From CAYMTR01 sp964393405 (GTDB lineage Bacteria > Bacteroidota > Bacteroidia > Bacteroidales > Prolixibacteraceae): a DNA stretch of 38,100 nucleotides. Location: contig CAYMTR010000032.1 in assembly GCA_964393405.1 (NCBI GenBank), positions 1-38,100 on the forward strand. The letters run 5' to 3'. Of this stretch, positions 17,703 through 25,040 are shown piece after piece (the first letter of the stretch is position 1; every line of letters starts with the position of its first letter). The notes below the pieces were generated by a model. That model did not search any database. It saw only the letters and a list, made by a program, of their open reading frames with translations, and was not told the origin of the DNA. The position numbers were made by a program, and so were the translations under genes.

Positions 17703-18881
17703 ATGAAAAGAATTTCTTTTTTGTTGATTTGCTGCTTCCTTGCTTTAAATTTCTCATCATGCGAAGCTCATGCCGATATCTTCTCTTCAAGAACCGAACC
17801 TCTCATCATTGACCACAACTGCTGCGATATTTTCATAATACCTGTTGCCGACTTCCAAAAGGCTAAACAGAACTTAGTTATCGCTTATGGTCATACTTCC
17901 CATGGAAGCCAAATTATAGCTGGTATGAATGGACTGGATGGTTTTATGGCAAAGAAAGGTTATTCCGCAGGTACTTTTGATTTTAATTCTGATGGATCCG
18001 GTGGTGCACTGCAGTTACATGATAGTCCTTTTGACGATGCTTATGACCTTGGAAATCCCGATAGAACTTCCTGGGCCGATGCTACCAGAAATTATTTGAA
18101 TAATCACTCTGAAGTAAACGTAATTATGTGGTCTTGGTGCGGGCAAGTATCCGGAGCTTCTGAAGATGAAATTCAAACTTATCTAAACCTAATGAATGAT
18201 CTTGAAGCTGAATTCCCTGCTGTTGTTTTTGTTTATATGACAGGCCATCTCGATGGTAGTGGTATTGAAGGTCAACTCAACCAACGTAACAACATGATCC
18301 GTAAATATTGTACTGACAATAAAAAAGTTCTATTCGACTTTGCCGACATAGAAAGCTTCGACCCGGGCGGAGGTGTTAATTATATGGAATTATACTGCAA
18401 TGACAATTGCGATTATACCGATCTTTTTGGAAATAATAAAAACTGGGCTACCGAATGGCAAGAATCTCATGAGGAAAACGTTGACTGGTACTATTGCGAC
18501 GCAGCTCACAGTCAGCCATTGAACGGAAACAGAAAAGCTATGGCTGCTTGGTGGATGTTTGCAAATATCGCTGGCTGGTCAAACAATAGTGCGTCTATTC
18601 TATCTGATCATAAAAGCTTCGAAAATTTTGAGTGGTCCATTGCTCATAATTATTTGAATTTCACCTTAAATGGAGATGAATCTGTTAAAAGTTTTAAGAT
18701 TTTTAATATTCTTGGTGATCAGATTATTAATGGAACTAGTAAGTTGATTTCAGATAACGCTGGTTTTTATTCGATCCCAATAAGCGTTATACCTGTTTAT
18801 GGAATGAATAAACAATTGATCTTCAATGTTACAACAAAAAATAATAATTATTCAGCAAAATTTATCCTGAACAAATTTTAA
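17703..18881 (+). CDS. Secreted SGNH-hydrolase-like protein with a T9SS-type C-terminal domain
   Basis: The 392-aa exported protein has a signal sequence (about 1-19) ending FSSC, so Cys20 could be a lipobox or the site could be SPI. The central domain (about 35-292) has AYGHTSHGSQ (61-70), WSWCGQVSG (144-152), TGHLDGSG (180-187) and CDAAH (265-269). The last resembles the DxxH block V of SGNH hydrolases (D266, H269), and S66 or S69 could then be the nucleophile, but there is no classic GDS. Cys residues are numerous. Residues about 305-392 look like a type IX secretion sorting domain (FKIFNILGDQI near the start, YSAKFILNKF at the end). Substrate is unknown; an extracellular esterase is a guess. 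Three bases separate its stop from the next gene. Confidence 0.8.
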   Translation: MKRISFLLICCFLALNFSSCEAHADIFSSRTEPLIIDHNCCDIFIIPVADFQKAKQNLVIAYGHTSHGSQIIAGMNGLDGFMAKKGYSAGTFDFNSDGSGGALQLHDSPFDDAYDLGNPDRTSWADATRNYLNNHSEVNVIMWSWCGQVSGASEDEIQTYLNLMNDLEAEFPAVVFVYMTGHLDGSGIEGQLNQRNNMIRKYCTDNKKVLFDFADIESFDPGGGVNYMELYCNDNCDYTDLFGNNKNWATEWQESHEENVDWYYCDAAHSQPLNGNRKAMAAWWMFANIAGWSNNSASILSDHKSFENFEWSIAHNYLNFTLNGDESVKSFKIFNILGDQIINGTSKLISDNAGFYSIPISVIPVYGMNKQLIFNVTTKNNNYSAKFILNKF

Positions 18882-18884
18882 TAT

Positions 18885-19697
18885 ATGCGTGGAGATTTTT
18901 TTATATTGAATAATCAGTTCCTTCTTGCTGACAATTTTAGCGAACAGCTTGAACAAGGTGTTGTAGTTTACGAAGTTATGAGGATTATTGACGGTCACCC
19001 CCTTTTCTTTGAAGATCATTTCAGCCGTCTTATCAACTCATGCGAACTTATCCAAATGAATATTAATGTTGAAGTAGGGGAACTTCTTGATAAAATTACC
19101 GGCTTAGCCCTGAAAAATAATATACTCATTGGGAATGTTATGGTGAAATTTGTTTTCGACAGACACATTCATAATGAAGTTATTTATTTTATTCCTCATT
19201 CTTATCCTTCTGGTGAGGATTATTCACGCGGAGTAAAAACAGATTTCCTTTATGCTGAAAGGGTTAATCCCGAAGCTAAGGTCGAACAAGGAATTAAGCA
19301 ACTGGCAAATCAAAAACTTAAGGACTCGGATCTGTATGAATTGGTTCTCGTCGATAGGGATGGTTATATTACTGAAGGTAGCCGTTCAAATATATTTTTA
19401 GTGAAAGGGAACAAACTTTTTTCTGCTCCTCTGAATAAAATTTTGAAGGGCATAACCTTGATTAAAGTTCTTGAATTGGCTAAACATTACAAGATTGATG
19501 TAATCTTTGAAAATATTTCCGCTGACAGGCTAAGTGATTTTGAATCTGCTTTCATAAGCGGTACTTCTCCTGGAATTCTTCCAATAAGTTCTATAGGCAG
19601 TTTTAAATTCGAAACCACAAACAGCCTTATGCGAAGATTGATGAAGCATTATAATGAGATGATTGTTCAGGATATTGCCAAATATTCAGAGATCTAG
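18885..19697 (+). CDS. Class IV PLP-dependent aminotransferase/lyase
   Basis: The 270-aa cytoplasmic enzyme belongs to fold-type IV PLP enzymes, which include branched-chain and D-amino-acid aminotransferases and aminodeoxychorismate lyase. Visible signatures are VVYEVMRIIDGHPLFFEDHFSRL near the N-terminus, the Schiff-base Lys in GIKQLANQ (K138), and ITEGSRSNIF with E164 and the PLP-phosphate loop. The residues do not fix the substrate. A D-amino-acid-type or lyase-type member seems more likely than a true branched-chain enzyme because of the short length. It starts 3 bp after the SGNH-like gene and 29 bp before rlmD, so the three are probably co-transcribed. A separate short pabC-like gene exists at 36359. 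Confidence 0.9.
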   Translation: MRGDFFILNNQFLLADNFSEQLEQGVVVYEVMRIIDGHPLFFEDHFSRLINSCELIQMNINVEVGELLDKITGLALKNNILIGNVMVKFVFDRHIHNEVIYFIPHSYPSGEDYSRGVKTDFLYAERVNPEAKVEQGIKQLANQKLKDSDLYELVLVDRDGYITEGSRSNIFLVKGNKLFSAPLNKILKGITLIKVLELAKHYKIDVIFENISADRLSDFESAFISGTSPGILPISSIGSFKFETTNSLMRRLMKHYNEMIVQDIAKYSEI

Positions 19698-19726
19698 TTA
19701 TTTTTGTGCTCTGAAAATATTTAATT

Positions 19727-21157
19727 ATGGGAAGAAGCCGCAGTAACAGGCCATTTATTGAGAATGTCGAAATTTCTGACATAGGTGCAGAAGGAAAAGC
19801 TATCGCAAAAGTCGATGATGTTGTAATTTTTATTGCTAATGTTATCCCCGGCGATATCGTAGATATCCAGATTACTAAGAAAAGGAGTAGGTATCGCGAG
19901 GCTAATGTAGTAAATTTCATCAAGTTTTCTCCCGACAGGATTGAACCTTTCTGCTCCCATTTTGGTGTTTGCGGTGGATGCAAATGGCAAAGCCTTCCAT
20001 ACGAAAAGCAGCTGTTTTATAAACAAAAACAAGTTTACGACCAACTGAAAAGAATAGGCAAAATCGATATGCCTGAAATAATGCCTATTAAAGGGGCTTC
20101 TCAAACTACTCATTATAGGAATAAACTTGAATTTACTTTTTGTAATCAGCGCTGGCTCTCAAGAGAGGAGATCGATTCCCAAGAAGAAATTGTCAATAAA
20201 GGTGCACTCGGTTTTCATATACCGGGAATGTTCGATAAAGTGCTCAATATTCAAAAATGCTGGCTTCAACCTGAACCTTCCGATTCAATAAGAAATTTCA
20301 TTAGGGAATATTCAGTTGAAAACAATCTCGAGTTTTTTGATATCAGAAAACAGCTTGGTTTCCTTCGCAATATTATTATCCGCTCTTCTTCAACCGGAGA
20401 AGTAATGCTTATTGTTGTCTTTTTCAGGGAAGATAAACTGAAAAGGGAAGGACTTCTAAATGCAGTGGCTGACAAATTTCCAGAGATCACTTCACTGATG
20501 TATGTTGTCAACGGCAAAGGCAATGATACTATAATTGATCAGGAAGTTGTTTTGTATAAAGGGAATGGTTTTATTTTTGAAGAAATGGAAGGCCTGAAAT
20601 TTAAAATTGGACCTAAATCATTTTACCAGACTAACTCATCACAGGCATACGAACTTTATAAAGTCGTAAGGGAATTTGCCCAACTTTCCGGTAATGAAAC
20701 CGTTTATGATCTTTATACCGGAACCGGTACTATTGCAAACTTCATCGCCAGGAATGCCAAAAATGTAATAGGTGTTGAATATGTTCCTGAAGCTATTACC
20801 GATGCTGTATTAAATTCTGAAATCAATAATATCAAGAATACTACCTTCTTTGCCGGTGATATGAAAGATGTTCTTTCTTCTGAATTTATTAACGTTCATG
20901 GTAAGCCTGATGTTATTATCACCGATCCTCCCCGTGCCGGTATGCATACTGATGTTGTTGATACAATTCTTGAAGCTGCCCCTGAACGTATTGTTTACGT
21001 CAGTTGTAATCCTGCTACCCAGGCCCGCGATCTTGAATTAATGAAGGAACTCTACTCGGTTGAAAAAATCCAACCTGTAGATATGTTTCCACATACTCAT
21101 CATGTAGAGAATGTAGTCTTATTAATAAAAAATAATCAGGGGATTATGAAGAATTGA
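19727..21157 (+). CDS. rlmD: 23S rRNA (uracil-5-)-methyltransferase RumA/RlmD type
   Basis: A SAM-dependent methyltransferase of the TrmA/RumA family that makes 5-methyluridine in 23S rRNA. The 476-aa protein has an N-terminal TRAM RNA-binding domain (about 10-70). Then comes a Cys cluster CSHFGVCGGCKW, which binds a [4Fe-4S] cluster in family members. The C-terminal Rossmann domain has VYDLYTGTGTIANF (SAM site), IITDPPRAGMH and the catalytic VSCNPATQARDL. Whether it acts on the RlmD or RlmCD position cannot be told from sequence alone. It is the last gene of a plus-strand trio, and its stop is 2 bp from the stop of the convergent barrel gene. Confidence 0.93.
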   Translation: MGRSRSNRPFIENVEISDIGAEGKAIAKVDDVVIFIANVIPGDIVDIQITKKRSRYREANVVNFIKFSPDRIEPFCSHFGVCGGCKWQSLPYEKQLFYKQKQVYDQLKRIGKIDMPEIMPIKGASQTTHYRNKLEFTFCNQRWLSREEIDSQEEIVNKGALGFHIPGMFDKVLNIQKCWLQPEPSDSIRNFIREYSVENNLEFFDIRKQLGFLRNIIIRSSSTGEVMLIVVFFREDKLKREGLLNAVADKFPEITSLMYVVNGKGNDTIIDQEVVLYKGNGFIFEEMEGLKFKIGPKSFYQTNSSQAYELYKVVREFAQLSGNETVYDLYTGTGTIANFIARNAKNVIGVEYVPEAITDAVLNSEINNIKNTTFFAGDMKDVLSSEFINVHGKPDVIITDPPRAGMHTDVVDTILEAAPERIVYVSCNPATQARDLELMKELYSVEKIQPVDMFPHTHHVENVVLLIKNNQGIMKN

Positions 21158-21159
21158 TT

Positions 21160-21819
21160 TTATATCCATATTGATATAAATGGTGTTACAAAGATTGTCT
21201 CGGGTCTTAGATTTATTATATCAGTTGATAATCTTAATCCGATATTTAAATATTTGTTAATTGAATAACTGCAATCTAAAGCTATCTTCAATCCTATATC
21301 ATCTGATTTATTGTTTATAATCTGGGGAAAAAATATCTCATAACTTTCAGTGTCAAATTTTTGATATTTATATGTTAAAATATCTTCTAAAAAATTTCTG
21401 TAAACAACTCCGGCTTCGGGGGTGATTATAATTCTTTTAAAATTCAAGGATTTTGAAAATGAGATATAATAAACGTGATATTTTATTTGATAACTATTCT
21501 CCCAATATAATCCAAGATCATCGTTATAATATTGCTTAAGATCAGCTATATCAAATCCAATATTAATTTTAAAACCTGTTTTAAATTGATATTCAAATGA
21601 AGTGAAGTACCCAATTCCACTAATAGTTTTTGGTTTATATTTTGGATTCGAATTATTATCAGCGTTTTTGAATAATTCCTCAGAATAAAAATTTCTAATA
21701 ACTTGATTGTAAATACCGACACCACTTTTCAAACCTACACGATTTTCCTGTGCAACCAATCTTAAACCTAATAAGTTTATAAATAAAAATATTACAATAC
21801 TAAATTTTAGAAATTTCAT
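21160..21819 (-). CDS. Small outer-membrane beta-barrel protein (third of three)
   Basis: The 219-aa protein has a signal peptide (about 1-23, ending RLVAQ). Alternating hydrophobic/aromatic strands with short turns follow (GYFTSFEYQFKTGFKINIGFD, KYHVYYISFSKSLNF). The ending FVTPFISIWI fits a C-terminal beta-signal. It is about the size of an eight-strand barrel. I do not recognise a specific family. It is the last gene of a cluster of three barrels, 22 bp after its neighbour. The codon choice and Asn/Ile/Lys content are more AT-driven than in the neighbouring housekeeping genes. Confidence 0.8.
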   Translation of the reverse strand: MKFLKFSIVIFLFINLLGLRLVAQENRVGLKSGVGIYNQVIRNFYSEELFKNADNNSNPKYKPKTISGIGYFTSFEYQFKTGFKINIGFDIADLKQYYNDDLGLYWENSYQIKYHVYYISFSKSLNFKRIIITPEAGVVYRNFLEDILTYKYQKFDTESYEIFFPQIINNKSDDIGLKIALDCSYSINKYLNIGLRLSTDIINLRPETIFVTPFISIWI

Positions 21820-21841
21820 ATTTATTTTTAATTGAGATAAT

Positions 21842-22474
21842 TCATTGAATTTTAGGTTTGTGTAATTTATATCTTAACACAATCTCCCCTGATATGGTAT
21901 TGAAAATATTTTTTTTATACATATTTATTCCTGTAATAAAACTAACTGATAATTCCTCTGACATATTAATCTGATTAATAATGGAAACGCCTGCTCCATA
22001 ATTAATCCCCTTTTCAAAATAACTTGGATAAGCTTTAAATCCTGATTCTGAATCTATGAAATATTCATTTATCACATAACCATCAGTAAAAGAATTAACT
22101 AAAAGTCCAGGTGAAAACAACAGCTGATACTTTTTTATCGTAATAAGTGATACTGTAGCAAATAATGAAATTTCATGATGAACATATTGAGATATCTTGT
22201 CAAGTTCATCGTCTAAAACAATTTGTTCAGAGTTTGGAGAAAAAGAATTAGAAGCAAATTGATAACCAATTCCAAGGTCAAAATGTTTTACCAATGGTAT
22301 TGAAACAGAGATGCCTACATTTGGTCCAATAGAATTGTTTTTATTGTATAAATAATTTGTTCCTATGGAATTCGAAATAGTTATTTCCTGAGCTTTTAAT
22401 CCAATTGGTACATTAAGAATGGATATCAGCACAATTGAATATTTAATTATATTTTTGAGTATTGGTTTATTCAC
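21842..22474 (-). CDS. Small outer-membrane beta-barrel protein (second of three)
   Basis: The 210-aa protein has a signal peptide (about 1-29, ending IGLKAQ). The body is built of strands such as NVGISVSIPL, FDLGIGYQFAS and LLFSPGLLVNS and ends in EIVLRYKLHKPKIQ. The pattern resembles OmpA/OprF-like or PorT-like porin-fold proteins, but no family is certain. It is 11 bp from the upstream barrel gene and 22 bp from the downstream one, so the three are one operon. Function is unknown. Confidence 0.8.
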   Translation of the reverse strand: MNKPILKNIIKYSIVLISILNVPIGLKAQEITISNSIGTNYLYNKNNSIGPNVGISVSIPLVKHFDLGIGYQFASNSFSPNSEQIVLDDELDKISQYVHHEISLFATVSLITIKKYQLLFSPGLLVNSFTDGYVINEYFIDSESGFKAYPSYFEKGINYGAGVSIINQINMSEELSVSFITGINMYKKNIFNTISGEIVLRYKLHKPKIQ

Positions 22475-22485
22475 GATTTGTTAAA

Positions 22486-23103
22486 TTAATTGATTGCAAA
22501 ACCTATTCCAGTATAGAAAATTGAAGATTGGTATTTAAAAAAAGAATCATACCCGGCATTGAAAACTATAGGAAATCTCTTTATTGCTTTTACATATAAT
22601 TGCACATTAATTGATAATCCTAGTGAAACCCCGTCAAGATATTCACCCATTAAAAGGATATATGGGGAAGAATCATTTTCCTTGTACCAAAACTGATAAA
22701 ATTTTTTAGAGAAATATCCTAACGCAGGGCCCCCTCCAAAATAAAATGAAAAAAGTTTTGTATTAATAGGACATATTGAATACTTTGTATCAAAGTATAA
22801 ATATGCTTGTTGATCTAAAAAATCGGTGTATACATTATTGTTTCGCACTAAATAGTAAATATCTTTTCTAAGATATTGACCTTCCCCAAAGTTGAGATTT
22901 AAAGATAGTCTACCATGATTTAATTCCCAGTTTAAAGAATTTTTAATTATTATTCCATTTAAGTCTCCCTCTCCAAATTTTCCGTAATTGACTGTATATT
23001 GATAATTGATTTTTTTCAGTCCATTTGCTATAGGCTTATCACCAAAGCATAAAACTGGAATGATAAATATTATTAGTAGTAAAATTTTAAAGACAATCTT
23101 CAT
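22486..23103 (-). CDS. Small outer-membrane beta-barrel protein (first of three)
   Basis: The 205-aa protein has a signal peptide (about 1-20, ending PVLCFG). Its strands are Tyr- and Phe-rich (FSFYFGGGPALGYFSKKF, LGLSINVQLYV) and the C-terminus YTGIGFAIN is typical of barrels. The three barrels share style but no obvious sequence identity, so a recent triplication is not evident. A TAAATTTG box (23182-23175) inside the upstream hairpin element could start transcription 72 bp before the ATG. Function is unknown. Confidence 0.8.
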   Translation of the reverse strand: MKIVFKILLLIIFIIPVLCFGDKPIANGLKKINYQYTVNYGKFGEGDLNGIIIKNSLNWELNHGRLSLNLNFGEGQYLRKDIYYLVRNNNVYTDFLDQQAYLYFDTKYSICPINTKLFSFYFGGGPALGYFSKKFYQFWYKENDSSPYILLMGEYLDGVSLGLSINVQLYVKAIKRFPIVFNAGYDSFFKYQSSIFYTGIGFAIN

Positions 23104-23117
23104 AGTTTTAAAGTTTA

Positions 23118-23213
23118 GGGCTGCCTTAAAGGTTTAATTATAACTTATATTCGAATTGATTCTGTGCTTCAATTCAAATTTAATATTCCTAAAAATTTCT
23201 TTAAGACAGCCCC
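23118..23213. repeat. 96-bp MITE-like imperfect palindrome between lipoprotein and barrel genes
   Basis: The terminal inverted repeats GGGCTGCCTTAAAG (23118-23131) and CTTTAAGACAGCCC (23199-23212) differ by one base that is a G-U wobble in RNA. The middle holds a second, nested inverted repeat (about 23151-23181). The element is flanked on both sides by TTTA (23114-23117 and 23214-23217), a possible 4-bp target duplication. There is no coding capacity. It could also act as the 3' end of the lipoprotein mRNA, since it begins 6 bp after that stop codon. Only one copy lies in the window. Confidence 0.5.
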
Positions 23214-23219
23214 TTTATG

Positions 23220-24509
23220 TTAATAATTGTTTTCTCTTACTGCTAAACAAAACATAAATTCACCTCTTACACCTCTGTATATTGCTTGATATTTTTCACT
23301 AAATGCGCCCCATTCTGAATTAGGGTTTGAATTTAATGCAAAAAACCAATCTCTTGGATAATCAAGATAGTAGATTGGGGAATCTTGAGTCTGAATAGTT
23401 GACTTCCATGATCCAGAATATTCGAATGCTCCATTGGCTTCACCTGAATATCCATTTGATGTAGTTTGAGTTGTTACATTAGGCACTGTTCCAGTGGAAG
23501 CCCCGCCTCCTGAAGATGAATTTCCAATGACTTTAATAGATGCTGTTGTTTTAACAGAACCAGAAATTTCACGAGTGCCGCTTGGATCATCTTCAAAAAC
23601 AAACATAGAAATTTGGGTCAGTTCAGTTTTCCATTCTGCCAAAAACAATGCATTAATATCCACAGGAAGCAACAATGCAATTTGGGTTCTTGATATATCT
23701 TTTCTAAATCCTTTTGGTACTGCAGTTACCTGTCCATTAGTCAAGTTTATATCTCCAGTTACATTCCCAAAAAATATTTCAGATCCCCCTTCAAAAAGAC
23801 CATCATATTGTTTAAAGCAATATACCGCTCCTACTCTAATTTCAAAATGCGTACTTGGAAGGGTAGTCGCCACACTTTTAAGTTGACCGTTGCCATTTTC
23901 ATAGCCCAGTTTTTCAGCTGGCACTATTAAGTAGCAAAGATTTTTCAATGCATATTCATCATTAACAATTGTATCTTTATACCCAACAATTTGATTATTT
24001 TCAGATATTGCCTGAATCCCTTTATTAATACTATCATTGACAAGTGGATGATAAGAAATAGTTGGAATTCTATTGTTCTTCGGGAACATTTCTGCAGGAT
24101 ATGGAATATATAAAGCCAAATTGTTAGAAACTAAATAACTTTTTAGATCGTTTATTGACCCGGATTTTAATTTGTTTTCAGAAATAACTTTATCGAAGCA
24201 TTTTTCGAATAATGTAGTTTCAATATTTTCACTCTTTAATTTTTCGTTTGAAAAAGGAGTAAACAAATCACTAAAACGAATATAATCGTCATTATACATT
24301 TTAAGTTTAATTATTCTATCCAGTTCGTTTATTAATTCATCATTATTTGCAAATTGAGCGATAACAATTGAAGCTTCATCCATTTTTGAAAGAAGAACTT
24401 GTTGATCCAAATCAAATAAAATATCCCGATCAATATCATGTTGTTCTTTTGTACAAGAAAAAAGAACTGATAGGCTTAGTATAATACCAAATATTAAATT
24501 TTTATTCAT
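23220..24509 (-). CDS. Bacteroidetes lipoprotein of unknown function, 429 aa
   Basis: I placed the start at the ATG at 24509 because it gives a clear lipoprotein signal (MNKNLIFGIILSLSVLFSC, lipobox with Cys19). The frame stays open for 39 codons upstream, but that stretch covers the hairpins of the leader. Residues about 20-200 are helical and acidic. Residues about 200-340 are beta-rich. A Gly/Ser/Thr-rich linker follows (SSSGGGASTGT), then an aromatic-rich C-terminal beta domain. I do not recognise the family. It is probably surface- or periplasm-exposed and linked with the three downstream barrel genes. Its GC-poor codon use matches the barrels. Confidence 0.8.
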   Translation of the reverse strand: MNKNLIFGIILSLSVLFSCTKEQHDIDRDILFDLDQQVLLSKMDEASIVIAQFANNDELINELDRIIKLKMYNDDYIRFSDLFTPFSNEKLKSENIETTLFEKCFDKVISENKLKSGSINDLKSYLVSNNLALYIPYPAEMFPKNNRIPTISYHPLVNDSINKGIQAISENNQIVGYKDTIVNDEYALKNLCYLIVPAEKLGYENGNGQLKSVATTLPSTHFEIRVGAVYCFKQYDGLFEGGSEIFFGNVTGDINLTNGQVTAVPKGFRKDISRTQIALLLPVDINALFLAEWKTELTQISMFVFEDDPSGTREISGSVKTTASIKVIGNSSSGGGASTGTVPNVTTQTTSNGYSGEANGAFEYSGSWKSTIQTQDSPIYYLDYPRDWFFALNSNPNSEWGAFSEKYQAIYRGVRGEFMFCLAVRENNY

Positions 24510-24525
24510 AATTTTAGGTTTTAAT

Positions 24526-24551
24526 ACCGAGAGGCAACTCGGTGTTTTTTT
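24526..24551 (+). terminator. Terminator-like hairpin pointing along the plus strand
   Basis: ACCGAG (24526-24531), loop AGGCAA, CTCGGT (24538-24543), then GTTTTTTTATT. This is a textbook rho-independent terminator in the plus direction. No plus-strand gene ends nearby; the last one, rlmD, stops 3.4 kb upstream. On the minus strand it is a hairpin just before the lipoprotein ATG. Confidence 0.5.
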
Positions 24552-24560
24552 ATTATCATT

Positions 24561-24602
24561 AAAAAAGGCAGCATGTTTACATTTTCGTATCGTGTTGCCT
24601 TT
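24561..24602 (-). terminator. Terminator-like hairpin in the lipoprotein leader, candidate attenuator
   Basis: Minus strand: AAAGGCA (24602-24596) pairs with TGCCTTT (24570-24564) and is followed by a T run (24566-24561). It lies about 52 bp before the lipoprotein ATG and downstream of the candidate promoter box at 24699-24692. Competing pairings with 24538-24532 and 24640-24634 make it look like an attenuator. Confidence 0.45.
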
Positions 24603-25040
24603 ATAATTGCTGAATTTATTGGGCATACTCTAGCACGATATGACATTAATCATCTCATAGGCAGGCTAAAAAATGTTGATTAAATTTAATCCAAAAGTAT
24701 TTTGGACTTTAGAATTATATTAAATATTTTCTTGAATAGTTAATTATGGAAAGATATACGATTTTTTCATATTGGAATATTTGTTTTTTGATTAAGGGAT
24801 AAATATTATCTATATAAATTTATAATTTAATCGTTTATTTTTTAAATTAAACAATATGTGTTTTGTCATAAATTCTTAAAATATTTATGGGGGGGGGATT
24901 AACTTATTGAATTACAGAGTGCAATTGCATAAATCAGATATATTAAATTGTTTTGATAAGTTTGAATAATCTAACTTGATGTTCAATTATTCTCTAAAAT
25001 TTTGGAGCCATTAAAGAATGTAAATTGTTAAATCCCAAAG

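Larger units (their letters stand above)
24510..25040. other. Gene-free 531-bp AT-rich region with hairpins and a G9 tract
   Basis: I see no gene here. The part near the lipoprotein gene (24520-24640) holds several inverted repeats, listed separately. A TACTTTTG box (24699-24692, minus) could be the lipoprotein promoter. The rest (24700-25040) is about 75% A+T with one run of nine G (24889-24897). Short open frames, such as an 18-codon one from 24747, have no support. Confidence 0.7.

Noticed and set aside
21159..21180. AT-only inverted repeat TTTATATC/GATATAAA at the convergent ends of rlmD and a barrel gene
   Set aside because: Only one G-C pair per arm and no T run; too weak to call a terminator, and it lies within coding sequence.
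23494..23886. 130-codon plus-strand open frame
   Set aside because: Antisense to the lipoprotein gene with no supporting signal. The plus-strand terminator at 24526-24551 lies 640 bp beyond it, so it does not support a gene here.
24510..24626. 39-codon N-terminal extension of the lipoprotein
   Set aside because: The extension precedes a perfect lipoprotein signal and covers the leader hairpins, so the ATG at 24509 is preferred. Ribosome profiling could overturn this.
24747..24803. 18-codon plus-strand open frame in the intergenic region
   Set aside because: Too short and without promoter, homology or ribosome-binding evidence.
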